A stretch of 36,355 nt of DNA from Flavobacterium sp. (GCF_029945805.1 NZ_JAQSDH010000025.1:1-36355); one strand, 5' to 3'. Counted from the stretch's first letter, positions 15,342 to 24,704 are shown. A program made the numbers and translations. Notes: generated by a model not told the origin, from the sequence alone.

Positions 15342-15838
15342 TATTCTAATTTTTTTATTTGCTTGTACATTTTTTCAAAATCAGTTTCAATTGCTTTATA
15401 AATGGCAACTTTTCCTGTTTTGTCGATCACTATATATCTCGGAATCCAATTCAACTTAATGGACTGACCAAAATCACCTTTCATTCCATCAGGTATCCAA
15501 TAATGATCACCAGTTAGTTCATTATTCTGAATTCCGTTCTGCCATTTGTCAAAAGCCTTATCTACCGATAGGAAAACAAAATCTACATTCGGGAAATCAT
15601 TTTGCATTTGTTTTACTTTAGGCATTGCTTTCACACAATCACTGCACCAGGATGCCCATACTTCAATTACAGTAATTTTACCGTTGTGTTTTTTTATAAT
15701 TTCCTGAAACGAGATTTCTGTGTTTTCTGGAGTTATTAATTTTTTTGTCAAACTTTCTTTTGAAAATTCTTTGTCCTGAGCATTACTGCATCCTAAAGTG
15801 GTTAGTGTAACAATCATGCAAATAAATATTTTTTTCAT
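15341..15838 (-). CDS. TlpA-like thioredoxin-fold lipoprotein
   Basis: A membrane-anchored thiol-disulfide oxidoreductase is predicted. The N-terminus is a lipoprotein signal with Cys17 (TLGC). The thioredoxin fold carries a CSDC active site at residues 65-68 in VIEVWASWCSDCVKAMPKV, and a cis-Pro region IPRYIVIDKTG. The 165-residue length fits TlpA/ResA-type proteins. Such proteins reduce or isomerise periplasmic disulfides or serve cytochrome c maturation. Two other redox-type features lie nearby: the BT_3928-type protein with CDHC, and this gene's coupling to tpiA. The partner is not known. Confidence 0.88.
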   Translation of the reverse strand: MKKIFICMIVTLTTLGCSNAQDKEFSKESLTKKLITPENTEISFQEIIKKHNGKITVIEVWASWCSDCVKAMPKVKQMQNDFPNVDFVFLSVDKAFDKWQNGIQNNELTGDHYWIPDGMKGDFGQSIKLNWIPRYIVIDKTGKVAIYKAIETDFEKMYKQIKKLE

Positions 15839-15872
15839 AATAGAATTATGTATTGTCTAATTAGTGAGCGTT

Positions 15873-16193
15873 TTATTCGAGTTTTCTTTCTTTACTAGAT
15901 CTTCTTTTGTCCTTTAAATAAAATAATTTATGTTTTTTTCTTTTGCGTTCTTGGCGTAGTTTTCTTTTGTTGTAGTCGTATAAATACTTAACAATTACCC
16001 CAATTCCCAATACAGAAACAATACTGAAGGTACTTCCGATCAAAATGTAAAGTGTGTTGCCTAACGGCGGTTTCTCTAAGGTGGAAACATAATTTAAAAC
16101 GAAAAAATATCCAAATAGAAAAAGAAGAATACAAAGAAATATTCCAATTAATCCTCGTTCCATTATGCTTCTGGACATAAAATATTTCATCAT
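15873..16193 (-). CDS. Small two-helix membrane protein with basic tail
   Basis: I do not recognise a named family. The 106-residue product has two hydrophobic segments (about 17-36 and 48-70), then a very basic C-terminal tail of about 35 residues (KRKLRQERKRKKHK...). The tail is presumably cytoplasmic and could touch nucleic acid or phospholipid. It sits 34 bp before the TlpA-like gene and 49 bp after the BT_3928-type gene, so it is probably part of the same transcript. Confidence 0.7.
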   Translation of the reverse strand: MMKYFMSRSIMERGLIGIFLCILLFLFGYFFVLNYVSTLEKPPLGNTLYILIGSTFSIVSVLGIGVIVKYLYDYNKRKLRQERKRKKHKLFYLKDKRRSSKERKLE

Positions 16194-16242
16194 AACTCTA
16201 ATTTTAAAGTCTAAATATAGTAAAAAGATAAAGCAATTAAAT

Positions 16243-17343
16243 TTATTTTTTTAACTCTAAATACGTCTTGTTAATCAGTTTTTGGTAATCAATTGGATTA
16301 AATTTATTATCTCCAATACCGAAGTAATATTTGTAATCATTTCCGTTCCAAAGGTATTTTACGCCTGGTGTATCTTTTCCGTCACCAAGAACTTTCCAAA
16401 AAGGAATGACTTCAATGATTTTATATGGATATTCTGCACCTGCTTCTTTAAAGAAAGCCGGAATCAAATCCGCTTCTTCATTCATAAAAATGATTAAAAC
16501 TTCAGGGAAATTTTTATTTGTTTTCTTCATTTCGGTCAACTCTTTTGCAGCGACACGACAATGATCACAACCCGGAACAAAAAAGCAAAGTGTTTTTCTT
16601 CCAGTATCAATTTTTGAAAAGTATTGGGTGTAGCCCGATTTATGTTTCGGAGGTTCGGTGAGTTCAGCTTTTAGCTCTTCTTTGTTCGCTTCTACTTTTT
16701 TCACAGTGTCTTTTATGGTTACTGGAGTTGTAAGATTAATTTTTGAACTGTCAATAGTGGTTTCAACAGTATCTGTGGCAGTTTCTTCTGGACTTGAAAC
16801 ACTAAAACTACTTTCCAGCGGCTGAATAGGAGCAATCATAAACATTGCCAAAATAGATGCAAATGTAATTGTTGTCAAAACCCAAAAGTTGCCTTTACTC
16901 TCGTTTGCTTTGGGCATAATGATGAAAAGCCAAACCAGCAATGCCATTGCCACAACATTTTTAAGTATCGCTTCAATTGGCGTCATCGGCAACAAACTTC
17001 CGAAGCAACCACAATTTCCTGAATTCCCCCCATTCGAGATGGTTTCTATTGTTAAATGCGCTGTAAAAACAGCTAGTAATAAAAAAGTTGCCGGAATTAC
17101 GACGCTTCTCAAGAAGTTCTTCTGTAAAATCAATAGTCCTAAAGCAAATTCAATTCCTATGAGAATACGTGAAAAGTAAGGAGCAAAAGTTTCAGAGAAT
17201 CCCATTGGATACAACTGTTTTACTTCAAATGTTGAAATTGCGAAATAAGGTGATGGATATAATTTTGCCACTGCAGAAAGCAGAAATAAGAATGAAATTA
17301 CGTATCGTATTCCCCAAGAAATTGTGTTTTTTGAAATAGCCAT
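16243..17343 (-). CDS. BT_3928-type protein: DoxX/MauE-like membrane domain plus thioredoxin-like domain
   Basis: The 366-residue protein has an N-terminal membrane domain with about four or five helices (13-30, 60-75, 80-100, 128-145, 155-172). An NCGCFG motif sits at 110-115, as in MauE/DoxX-type proteins that pair with redox partners. A Thr/Val/Lys-rich linker (about 180-230) leads to a C-terminal thioredoxin-like domain with CDHC at 259-262 (FFVPGCDHCRVAA). Known members are conserved across Bacteroidota but uncharacterised. The layout suggests electron transfer across the inner membrane. It starts 10 bp after DUF1599 and precedes the TlpA-like lipoprotein, supporting a shared thiol-redox role. 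Confidence 0.88.
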   Translation of the reverse strand: MAISKNTISWGIRYVISFLFLLSAVAKLYPSPYFAISTFEVKQLYPMGFSETFAPYFSRILIGIEFALGLLILQKNFLRSVVIPATFLLLAVFTAHLTIETISNGGNSGNCGCFGSLLPMTPIEAILKNVVAMALLVWLFIIMPKANESKGNFWVLTTITFASILAMFMIAPIQPLESSFSVSSPEETATDTVETTIDSSKINLTTPVTIKDTVKKVEANKEELKAELTEPPKHKSGYTQYFSKIDTGRKTLCFFVPGCDHCRVAAKELTEMKKTNKNFPEVLIIFMNEEADLIPAFFKEAGAEYPYKIIEVIPFWKVLGDGKDTPGVKYLWNGNDYKYYFGIGDNKFNPIDYQKLINKTYLELKK

Positions 17344-17353
17344 TCGTTAGTTT

Positions 17354-17896
17354 TTATTGTCCAAATTTCATCAAAATTAATGCAAAAATGGAATAATTAA
17401 TCATATCTTGATAGTTGGCATCAATGCCTTCTGATACTAAAGTTTTGCCTTTATTATCTTCAATTTGCTTTACGCGAAGTAGCTTTTGAAGAATTAAATC
17501 GGTCAGCGAACTCACTCGCATTTCGCGCCAAGCTTCACCATAATCATGGTTTTTGTCTTCCATTAATTTTTTGGTAAGTGCCACTTTTTCGTCATACAAA
17601 AAAACTGCTTTCGCCGAATCCAAATCAGGTTGTTCTACTACGCCTAAATCCAATTGGATTAAAGCCATTATCGAATAGTTGATAATTCCAATAAATTCAC
17701 CCGTTTCGTCTTCATCTACTTTACGGATTTCATTTTGCTGTAAACTTCTGATTCGTTGCGCTTTTATGTAAATTTGATCTGTTAAGGAAGGCAATCTCAA
17801 GATTCTCCAAGCACTTCCATAATCTTTCATTTTGTTGGCATAAAGTTGTCGGCAAATCGCGATAACCTTGTCATATTCTTGAGAAGTATTACTCAT
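17354..17896 (-). CDS. DUF1599 protein with internal duplication
   Basis: This 180-residue cytoplasmic protein belongs to a Bacteroidota family of unknown function. Two copies of the same motif are visible: KMKDYGSAWRILRLPSLTDQ (about residues 17-36) and KNHDYGEAWREMRVSSLTDL (about 107-126). Each is followed by a helix ending in (I/Y)NYSI.ALI. The repeated DYG.AWR...SLTD is likely a metal- or nucleotide-binding element in an all-helical fold like those of MazG-type proteins; this is inference. It heads the minus-strand run that ends in tpiA and is divergent from folP. Confidence 0.85.
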   Translation of the reverse strand: MSNTSQEYDKVIAICRQLYANKMKDYGSAWRILRLPSLTDQIYIKAQRIRSLQQNEIRKVDEDETGEFIGIINYSIMALIQLDLGVVEQPDLDSAKAVFLYDEKVALTKKLMEDKNHDYGEAWREMRVSSLTDLILQKLLRVKQIEDNKGKTLVSEGIDANYQDMINYSIFALILMKFGQ

Positions 17897-17904
17897 TTTC
17901 AGTG

Positions 17905-17912
17905 TATCTTTG
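17905..17912 (+). promoter_or_regulatory. Probable -7 box for folP
   Basis: TATCTTTG matches TAnnTTTG and lies 76 bp before the folP ATG. It sits inside the same short region as the minus-strand box for DUF1599, so the divergent promoters are close. Confidence 0.4.
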
Positions 17913-17925
17913 TATCAAATTTTTT

Positions 17926-17933
17926 CAAAAGTA
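17926..17933 (-). promoter_or_regulatory. Probable -7 box for the DUF1599-tpiA run
   Basis: TACTTTTG on the minus strand matches TAnnTTTG and lies about 30 bp before the DUF1599 ATG at 17896. Confidence 0.4.
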
Positions 17934-17988
17934 AAGAATAAAGATTGAAGTTCAAAGTACTATATCTTATAACTATCTTAAAATCCAT

Positions 17989-18819
17989 ATGACTATAAAC
18001 TGCCTTGGAAAACTTATTGATTTATCAACTCCCAAAGTAATGGGAATTTTAAATGTTACGCCTAATTCGTTCTTTGATGGAGGTAAACATTCTGATGAAA
18101 AAAGCGTTCTTTCGCAAGTAAAAAAAATGCTTTTAGACGGAGCAGCTTTTATAGATATTGGAGCGTATTCAAGCAAACCAAGTGCTGAATTTGTTTCAGA
18201 AGATGAAGAAATTTCTCGTTTGATTCCGATAGTGGAATTGGTTTTAAAACATTTTCCAGAAACTTTAATTTCAATAGATACTTTCCGGGCCAATGTTGCA
18301 AAAGCGGGAATTAAAAGCGGCGCTTGCATTATCAATGATATTTCTGCCGGAAGTTTGGATGCAACTATGATGAAAACGGTGGCTAAACTTCAAGTTCCGT
18401 ATGTAATGATGCACATGAAAGGCAATCCGCAAACCATGCAAAGTTTGGCACACTATGAAAATATCACCAAGGAAATGCTGTTCTATTTCTCGGAGAAAGT
18501 AGCAGAAGCGCGAAGTTTGGGAATCAATGATTTGATTATCGATCCTGGATTTGGTTTCGCCAAAACATTGGAACAAAATTTTGAAGTAATGAAAAATTTA
18601 GAATTATTTCAGATGCTGGAATTACCGATACTTGTTGGTGTTTCCAGAAAATCGATGATTTATAAAACGTTAGAAACTTCGGCCGATTTTGCTTTAAACG
18701 GGACGACGGTTTTGAATACAATTGCACTTCAAAAAGGAGCAAATATTCTGCGAGTTCACGATGTGAAAGAAGCAGTTGAAACTATAAAATTAGTCTCTCA
18801 TTTATATCCTGAATACTAA
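17989..18819 (+). CDS. folP: Dihydropteroate synthase
   Basis: It joins 4-aminobenzoate to 6-hydroxymethyl-dihydropterin pyrophosphate in folate synthesis and is the sulfonamide target. The 276-residue protein carries the family signatures MGILNVTPNSFFDGG (residues about 14-28), DIGAYSSKPSA, ISIDTFRANVA, INDISAG and the C-terminal RVHDVKEAVE. The length is standard. It is transcribed away from DUF1599 and convergent to rlmH. The folP/DUF1599/BT_3928/tpiA order is, from general knowledge, widespread in Bacteroidota. Confidence 0.95.
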   Translation: MTINCLGKLIDLSTPKVMGILNVTPNSFFDGGKHSDEKSVLSQVKKMLLDGAAFIDIGAYSSKPSAEFVSEDEEISRLIPIVELVLKHFPETLISIDTFRANVAKAGIKSGACIINDISAGSLDATMMKTVAKLQVPYVMMHMKGNPQTMQSLAHYENITKEMLFYFSEKVAEARSLGINDLIIDPGFGFAKTLEQNFEVMKNLELFQMLELPILVGVSRKSMIYKTLETSADFALNGTTVLNTIALQKGANILRVHDVKEAVETIKLVSHLYPEY

Positions 18820-18842
18820 AAACTGAACACGGCACACTCTTT

Positions 18843-19316
18843 CTATTGGTGATGATAAGGTTCGTTTTTCAAAATCGTAAAACCACGATATACTTGTTCG
18901 ATAAAAAATAAACGTACCATTTGGTGGGAGAATGTCATCAGCGAAAGCGAAATTTTTCCTTGTGCTTTTTGATACACTTCATCACTAAAACCATAAGGTC
19001 CGCCAATTACAAAAACCAAAGTCTTTACACCCGAATTCATTTTTTTTTGTAAATAGTCCGCAAAATTAATGCTTGAAAATGTACTACCGTTTTCATCTAA
19101 TAAAATTAGTTGGTCTGTTGGTGAAATTTTGGATAAAATTAAATCGCCTTCTTTTTCTTTCTGCTGATTCTCTGAAAGGTTTTTTACGTTTTTTATATCC
19201 AGAATAATTTCTAAATCAAACTTAATGTAAAACGACAAACGCTTGCTGTACTCGTCAATTAGTGTTTGCAGTGCTTTATTGTCTGTTTTGCCAATGGCTA
19301 TAAGTTTGATATTCAT
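18843..19316 (-). CDS. rlmH: 23S rRNA pseudouridine-1915 N3-methyltransferase
   Basis: A SPOUT-fold enzyme that methylates pseudouridine 1915 in helix 69 of 23S rRNA. The 157-residue protein has VIGGPYGFSDEV in the SAM-binding knot, then MTFSHQMVRLFFIEQVYR, and ends in the family's conserved YHH (here YHHQ). The length matches the family. It follows aroE by 6 bp on the same strand and overlaps no other gene. Confidence 0.95.
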   Translation of the reverse strand: MNIKLIAIGKTDNKALQTLIDEYSKRLSFYIKFDLEIILDIKNVKNLSENQQKEKEGDLILSKISPTDQLILLDENGSTFSSINFADYLQKKMNSGVKTLVFVIGGPYGFSDEVYQKAQGKISLSLMTFSHQMVRLFFIEQVYRGFTILKNEPYHHQ

Positions 19317-19322
19317 AGCGGT

Positions 19323-20063
19323 TTATTTATTCCATATTTTCCATGCTTTTTCTGCTTGAAGCACTAACATTTCGTAGCCGTTTTTGGTAACTGCTCCTTT
19401 CTTTTTGGCTTTTTTCAAAAATTGAGTTTCTTCTGGATTGTAAATTAAATCGAAAGCAATATGTTTATCTGTAAAAAAAGTATACGGAATTTGTGGAAAT
19501 TCTTTTGTATTTGGACTTGTGCCAATCGGCGTACAGTTGATGATTATCTGATGATTGTCAAAAGTTGTAGCATTGATTCGGTTGTAATCAATCATGCCTT
19601 CTTTTTCTTCGCGCGTGACAAAAGTGTACAAAATTCCGAGTTGGTCTAATGCAAATGAAACCGCTTTAGCCGCTCCACCTGTTCCAAGAATTAATGCTTT
19701 TTTATGATGCGGTTCCAATAATGGTTCTAAAGATTTCATGAACCCATAGTAATCAGAATTATAGCCTTTGAGTTTTCCTTTTTTTGTAAATCGAACCACA
19801 TTCACAGCTCCAATTTGGGCAGCATTCTGCGAAAGTTTATTCAAATATGGAATTATAGATTCTTTGCAGGGAATGGTTATGTTCAATCCTTTTAAATCGG
19901 GATTGTTCGCAATTAGTGTTGGGAATTCTTCAATGGTTTCAAGATCAAAATTCTCGTAAACACAGTCTTCCAGATTCCCCAAAGCAAATTTATCCGTGAA
20001 ATATTTTTTTGAAAAAGAATAGGAAATATTTTTTCCAATGAGACCATAAAGTCTTCTTGACAT
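19323..20063 (-). CDS. aroE: Shikimate dehydrogenase
   Basis: It reduces 3-dehydroshikimate to shikimate with NADPH in aromatic amino-acid synthesis. The 246-residue protein shows the shikimate-binding SYSFSKKYF near residue 15 (replacing the usual S-x-S-P), LNITIPCKESI with the catalytic Lys (about 69), the NADP-binding LGTGGAAKAV, NCTPIGTSPN and GYEMLVLQAEKAW at the end. It is somewhat shorter than the E. coli enzyme (272) but normal for Bacteroidota. It starts at a TAATG overlap with the TPR gene and is followed by rlmH. Confidence 0.93.
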   Translation of the reverse strand: MSRRLYGLIGKNISYSFSKKYFTDKFALGNLEDCVYENFDLETIEEFPTLIANNPDLKGLNITIPCKESIIPYLNKLSQNAAQIGAVNVVRFTKKGKLKGYNSDYYGFMKSLEPLLEPHHKKALILGTGGAAKAVSFALDQLGILYTFVTREEKEGMIDYNRINATTFDNHQIIINCTPIGTSPNTKEFPQIPYTFFTDKHIAFDLIYNPEETQFLKKAKKKGAVTKNGYEMLVLQAEKAWKIWNK

Positions 20064-21463
20064 TATTCTGGTTTTTTGTTTTTATTGATGTATTCTTGCA
20101 CTGATATTCTGTCCCAAACGGTTGGAAACATTTCTTCAAGGATAGTTTTGTGTTTGAAATTAATCCGCAACGCATTACTCAAATGAAAGTTCCCTTTTTC
20201 CTCTTCGTTTAATAACATATGAAAACCCGCCAAACGGTATTCAATTTCGTAATCGTCAGGGAAATATTCAGATGCTTGCATTAAGGTCAAAATCGCGTTG
20301 TTGTATTCGCCCATAATTAGCATAATATCAACCCAGAATAACCAAGTATCTAATTGGTAATCACCAAATTCAATAGCTTTTCTGTATCCAAATTCGGCTT
20401 CTTCAAAATGATCCATCGCTTTATTGATGGTCGCATAACGCTTCCAATACAAACGATTTTGATCGTCTATTGCTAAAGCTTTGTTTACAAAATACAATGC
20501 TTTTGGATAGTTTTTCTGGCGCACATAAAAGTCGGTAATCGCAATCCATCCTTTATCTAATAACGGATCTTCGTGAACCGTTTTGTTGAAATACTTTAAG
20601 GCTTCAACTTTGTTACCCAATTTCTCATGACATTTACCAATACGAAGCAATGCGTAGGATGTGGGATCGTCTAATTCGATAGTTCGATTATAACATTCGA
20701 TAGCCTCGGCATATTCTTTTAAGCGTTCTAAGGCTTTTCCTCTTTCCATAAAAGCGCCTACAAATTCATCGTCTATGTAGGTTGCCAACTGAAAACTGTT
20801 GGAGGCGTTTTCGTAATCTTTTAAACCGTAATACAATCTACCGGTTTGGTGCCAAGCGATTTCACTATAGGGATTTCTATCGATATACGTTTTAAGATAA
20901 TCTATCGCTTCCTGATTCTGATCTAAAAATTCGAAACAATACACTACGTTATATAGCGCTGATTGATCTTCAAAATCCTCTTCGAGACATTTGATAAAAC
21001 TTTGTTTTGCCTCTTCAAGATTATCCATAAAAAGATATTCCATACCTATTAGGTTGTAAACATCCGCAAAATCTTCGGTGTATTTTAGGGCCGTTTTTAA
21101 GTATTCAACCGCTTTTTCGTGGTCGTCTCTTTTAGAGTAAATATTGGCTTTTTGGATAAAAATTTCTTCGTTGGTTGGCTCAATAGCGTACAATTCGTTA
21201 AGTAACTTTTCTGCCTGATCCAATTTGTCGTCGTACACAAGCATTTCTACCTGAACTAGTTTCAATCCAGTAGATTTTGGGTGTTGGTCTAATCCTAATT
21301 TAAGTGCTTTTTTGGCTAAAGTAGCTTTTCCCATATCGAGGTAATGCAGTATGATTTCCTCAAATTCCTCTGAATCGAAAAAGAATACTTTGTTTGTTTT
21401 TAACATTGATTCAAATTTCGATAGGGATAAGTTATAGTCTTCTTCTTCGTGATCCATTTGCAT
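20063..21463 (-). CDS. Cytoplasmic TPR-repeat protein
   Basis: The 466-residue acidic protein consists almost entirely of about ten tetratricopeptide repeats, for example AEKLLNELYAIEPTNEEI, AVEYLKTALKYTEDFADVYN and ASNSFQLATYIDDEF. It has no signal peptide, lipobox or catalytic domain, so it is likely a scaffold. Two in-frame starts (21463 and 21457) are possible. It is coupled to aroE by a one-base overlap. In Flavobacteria a TPR protein commonly stands before aroE, but its partner is unknown. Confidence 0.85.
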   Translation of the reverse strand: MQMDHEEEDYNLSLSKFESMLKTNKVFFFDSEEFEEIILHYLDMGKATLAKKALKLGLDQHPKSTGLKLVQVEMLVYDDKLDQAEKLLNELYAIEPTNEEIFIQKANIYSKRDDHEKAVEYLKTALKYTEDFADVYNLIGMEYLFMDNLEEAKQSFIKCLEEDFEDQSALYNVVYCFEFLDQNQEAIDYLKTYIDRNPYSEIAWHQTGRLYYGLKDYENASNSFQLATYIDDEFVGAFMERGKALERLKEYAEAIECYNRTIELDDPTSYALLRIGKCHEKLGNKVEALKYFNKTVHEDPLLDKGWIAITDFYVRQKNYPKALYFVNKALAIDDQNRLYWKRYATINKAMDHFEEAEFGYRKAIEFGDYQLDTWLFWVDIMLIMGEYNNAILTLMQASEYFPDDYEIEYRLAGFHMLLNEEEKGNFHLSNALRINFKHKTILEEMFPTVWDRISVQEYINKNKKPE

Positions 21464-21630
21464 AATTGTAGGTATTAAAATTATCCAGAATAAAATTAGG
21501 GAAATGGGATGCTTTAATGGTGAGTCGTAAGTATTGTTGTAAACAATTTAATTAACAATCCTTATTGATGATTTAATAGTAATGACTTGGTATTTAAATT
21601 TTTAATTCTGTACTCCAAAATCGTTACTCA

Positions 21631-22818
21631 TCATTCTTCACTGATAATCTCATTCATAGCTTCAATAATGATAGCGCATCCTTCTCTGATTTCATCTTCA
21701 GATATAGTTAATGGCGGAGTAATTCGGATTGCATTCGTTTCAAAAAGCAACCAAAATAAAATTAGTCCTTTTTCTTGGCATTTGAAAATTACTTTATTGG
21801 TAATCTCCGCATTTTTTGTCATTGCTGCGAGCATCAATCCTCTTCCGCGAACTTCTTCTATCAAAGGATGTACCAAAAGTGCTCTGAATATTTTTTCCTT
21901 AGCTATTGATTGCGATAAGTAGTCTTTTTCCAAAATTTCTTCCAAAGTGGCTAAACAGGCTGCCGCAATGACAGGATGACCGCCAAATGTGGTGATATGA
22001 CCCAGCTTTGGATCATGGGTTAGCAAATCCATGTACTTCTCATTGGCCACAAATCCGCCAACAGGCATTCCACCGGCCATTCCTTTTCCTATAATAACTA
22101 CGTCGGGAACAACATTGTAGTTTTCGTAACCAAACAGTTTTCCGGTTCTTCCAAATCCGGGTTGAATTTCGTCCAGTATCATTAAGGCACCAACTTCTTC
22201 GCAACGCTTTTTGACTTTAGCTAAGAAATCATTTTGTGGTTCAATAAAACCCGCACCGCCCTGAATACTCTCCAGAATGATTCCGGCAGTTTTTGTAGTG
22301 ATTTTTTGAATATCATCTTCATTATTGAACGTGATAAAATCCACATCAGGAACTAAAGGACGAAAGACTTGCTTGCGTTCTTCAAAACCCATTACACTCA
22401 TTGAACCCATAGTGTTTCCGTGGTATGCATTGTGGCACGAAATCAATTGGCTTCTTCCTGTAACTCTTCGAACTAGTTTTAAGGCACCTTCGCAAGCTTC
22501 TGTTCCCGAGTTTACCAAATAGACTTTATTTAAACTCGGATGTAAATTTTCAACCAACAATTTGCAGTAAGCAACCGCTGGATGCTGGGCATATTCTCCA
22601 TAAACCATTACGTGTGAATATTTATCAAGTTGGTCTTTAATGGCTTGGTTGACTTTTGGATGCTGATGGCCCAAACTTGTAGCTGAAACTCCAGCTACAA
22701 AATCAAGGTATTTTTTAGTATTTGAATCGTAAATATAGGAACCAATAGCATGTGAAACTTCCATTCCTAAAGGGTACGGAGATGTTTGTGCCTGGTATTT
22801 TAGAAAATCTTGTTTCAT
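21631..22818 (-). CDS. Class III PLP aminotransferase (ArgD-like)
   Basis: The 395-residue cytoplasmic enzyme belongs to the class III (ornithine/acetylornithine-type) aminotransferases. PLP landmarks are all visible: NSGTEA (103-108), HNAYHGNT, LDEIQPGFGRTG with D216 that contacts the pyridine nitrogen, and the Schiff-base lysine K245 in VIIGKGMAGG. The substrate cannot be told; acetylornithine, 4-aminobutyrate, ornithine or beta-amino acids are all possible, and genome annotations often just call it an aspartate aminotransferase family protein. It lies between the OstA-like gene (74 bp upstream) and the TPR gene. Confidence 0.9.
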   Translation of the reverse strand: MKQDFLKYQAQTSPYPLGMEVSHAIGSYIYDSNTKKYLDFVAGVSATSLGHQHPKVNQAIKDQLDKYSHVMVYGEYAQHPAVAYCKLLVENLHPSLNKVYLVNSGTEACEGALKLVRRVTGRSQLISCHNAYHGNTMGSMSVMGFEERKQVFRPLVPDVDFITFNNEDDIQKITTKTAGIILESIQGGAGFIEPQNDFLAKVKKRCEEVGALMILDEIQPGFGRTGKLFGYENYNVVPDVVIIGKGMAGGMPVGGFVANEKYMDLLTHDPKLGHITTFGGHPVIAAACLATLEEILEKDYLSQSIAKEKIFRALLVHPLIEEVRGRGLMLAAMTKNAEITNKVIFKCQEKGLILFWLLFETNAIRITPPLTISEDEIREGCAIIIEAMNEIISEE

Positions 22819-22828
22819 TTGTGGATTT

Positions 22829-22852
22829 GGTTATTCGGTTATTCGGTTATTT
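22829..22852. repeat. 8-bp tandem repeat, three copies
   Basis: GGTTATTC, GGTTATTC and GGTTATTT follow each other in the gap between the OstA-like and aminotransferase genes. An AAATAACTGAAA partner follows, so a small hairpin is possible. Confidence 0.7.
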
Positions 22853-22892
22853 GAATTTTAAATAACTGAAAACTGTGACTGAATTCTGAGTG

Positions 22893-24572
22893 CTATTTCA
22901 CCTTTGCTTTCGCCTCTTTTTTACTCGAAGTAGTCTTAGCTTTTGGCTTTGGTTTGTCATAATTCAACGTTTCTTGACTTGGTTCTAATGGAATATTTTC
23001 TTTTTCCATTTCGATTTTACTTAGTGCTTGAATTTTAGCATCCAATTCGTTTTCTTCGGGCGGGAAGATATCGTCTTTTGATTTTATTCGTTCTTCACCA
23101 CGCCATACTAATCCGCGAAGTTTCCTTGCGTTTTCGGGTAGTTCTTTTTCGGGATAAATTTCCCCATCCGGTTTGTTGAAAATGGTGATGCTTTCGATGG
23201 TATTCTTATCCAAAATCAAATTTATTTTACTTCCGACACTTTTGTTGATGCCAATCAATTCTTGCAGATCATTTCGCATATAATAAATGATTTCGGTATT
23301 TTTTATGATATCGACTTCATTGAGTTTGTTGTCTTTGAATTTACCATAGAGATTCATTCCTTTTACTTGATTATAACCAGTGCCAACGGTATCTTTCGAA
23401 ACTATAAACGCATTGTTTAGCACCTTAAGCGAATCGAGTTTTTCAGTTTTGTTGTTTCCAATAAGATGCATTACATCGCCCGTCATTTGGTTTTCGTAAT
23501 TCCACAATATGGGTTTACCAATGAGTTTGGTCAAGGCTGTTTTTTGATCAGAATGAAGCGAATCACATTTACCACTCATGTCTGTTTTGTAGAAACGTAC
23601 GTTGTTGAATCCGCGTATAATTCGTTCGCCAACCTTTCCTGTGATGAGCATTTTTTTTCCGTGAATGTACATGGAATCCTTTTCTACTAACGTAATAGCA
23701 ACGGCTCTTTTGGTAACCATCATCGAATCTTTTTCGGTTTTCAGGTTGCGGTAAATTTCGGCATAATGACCTTTAATTACGCCTTTATTTATAGAGTCGG
23801 TGATTTTGACATTATTAGTTCCCGATGCATATTCTCTGTTTCGATCATAATACAAACTATCCGCTTCAATGCGGCGGTCTTTGTATTTGATATAGGATTT
23901 TCGTTTAAAATAGGCCAAGTTCTTTTTCGTATCATAAAAACCCTTTTCGGTGTAAATGAAATTCTCTTTACTGGTAATTGTTGACGGACCAAATAAATAG
24001 GAGTGACCCGAATTGGTATAATAATCCAAATGATTGGACTTGATAACGTATTTAGGATTAGTAATCGTAACTGCCGTTAAGAATTTAAACTTCTTTTCAG
24101 TGGCAAAATAACGTCCGGATTTACTTTTTAGTGTGTTTTCCTTGCTAGTTATTGTTCCAAAAGAATTGTAAAAAGCCTGCTGAATATTTCTATCAAAATT
24201 GATGGTATCGGTGACCAAAGTAGCATCCGTAGAACGCATAACTACATTTCCAGTGGCGTATGCTTTTTTGGCTTCACCGTTGTATTCGGCATATTTACTG
24301 TTTAGAAAAAGCGTGTCTCCTTGAACCATTTGGACTTCTCCAAAAGCCTTTAAATAATTTTCTTTTTGGAAAACATAGGCTTTATTACACGTGAAAACAA
24401 CGCCATCGTGGCTTACTCTAACATTACCGGTTAATAGTAACGCATCTGGAATTTCGTCTTGATTGACATTTGCAAAATCGGAATGTTCGATTATTATTTT
24501 GGATGATTTCTGTGCATTTACATTGGTCATAGTAAACGACAGCAATCCTATATAAAAAAGTAACTTTTTCAA
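22893..24572 (-). CDS. OstA/LptA-like periplasmic protein
   Basis: The 559-residue product has a signal peptide (about 1-21, ending TNVNAQ), then a long run of short beta-strand repeats of the LptA/OstA type: NVRVSHDGVVFTCNKAY, FGEVQMVQGDTLFLNSKYAEY and similar. A Lys/Ser/Ala-rich C-terminal tail follows. LptA-like proteins carry lipopolysaccharide through the periplasm. The Bacteroidota OstA-like proteins are larger and may extend this bridge; that is inference. It lies upstream of the aminotransferase gene with the same orientation and could be co-transcribed. Confidence 0.85.
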   Translation of the reverse strand: MKKLLFYIGLLSFTMTNVNAQKSSKIIIEHSDFANVNQDEIPDALLLTGNVRVSHDGVVFTCNKAYVFQKENYLKAFGEVQMVQGDTLFLNSKYAEYNGEAKKAYATGNVVMRSTDATLVTDTINFDRNIQQAFYNSFGTITSKENTLKSKSGRYFATEKKFKFLTAVTITNPKYVIKSNHLDYYTNSGHSYLFGPSTITSKENFIYTEKGFYDTKKNLAYFKRKSYIKYKDRRIEADSLYYDRNREYASGTNNVKITDSINKGVIKGHYAEIYRNLKTEKDSMMVTKRAVAITLVEKDSMYIHGKKMLITGKVGERIIRGFNNVRFYKTDMSGKCDSLHSDQKTALTKLIGKPILWNYENQMTGDVMHLIGNNKTEKLDSLKVLNNAFIVSKDTVGTGYNQVKGMNLYGKFKDNKLNEVDIIKNTEIIYYMRNDLQELIGINKSVGSKINLILDKNTIESITIFNKPDGEIYPEKELPENARKLRGLVWRGEERIKSKDDIFPPEENELDAKIQALSKIEMEKENIPLEPSQETLNYDKPKPKAKTTSSKKEAKAKVK

Positions 24573-24648
24573 TGAATAAATATTTGTGTCAAATTTATGA
24601 AATTACGAACAATGTAATTGTTTATTACCAATTATTTAAGAAAAACTC

Positions 24649-24684
24649 AAAAAGCGTAAATCAGTTTCCCAATTCACGCTTTTT
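24649..24684 (-). terminator. Intrinsic terminator after the LRR gene
   Basis: AAAAAGCGTAAA (24649-24660) pairs with TTCACGCTTTTT (24673-24684) with one mismatch and a 12-nt loop. On the minus strand the stem ends in a T run, just beyond the LRR gene's stop codon at 24705. Confidence 0.75.
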
Positions 24685-24704
24685 ATTGCTTATTTAACTT
24701 ATAA

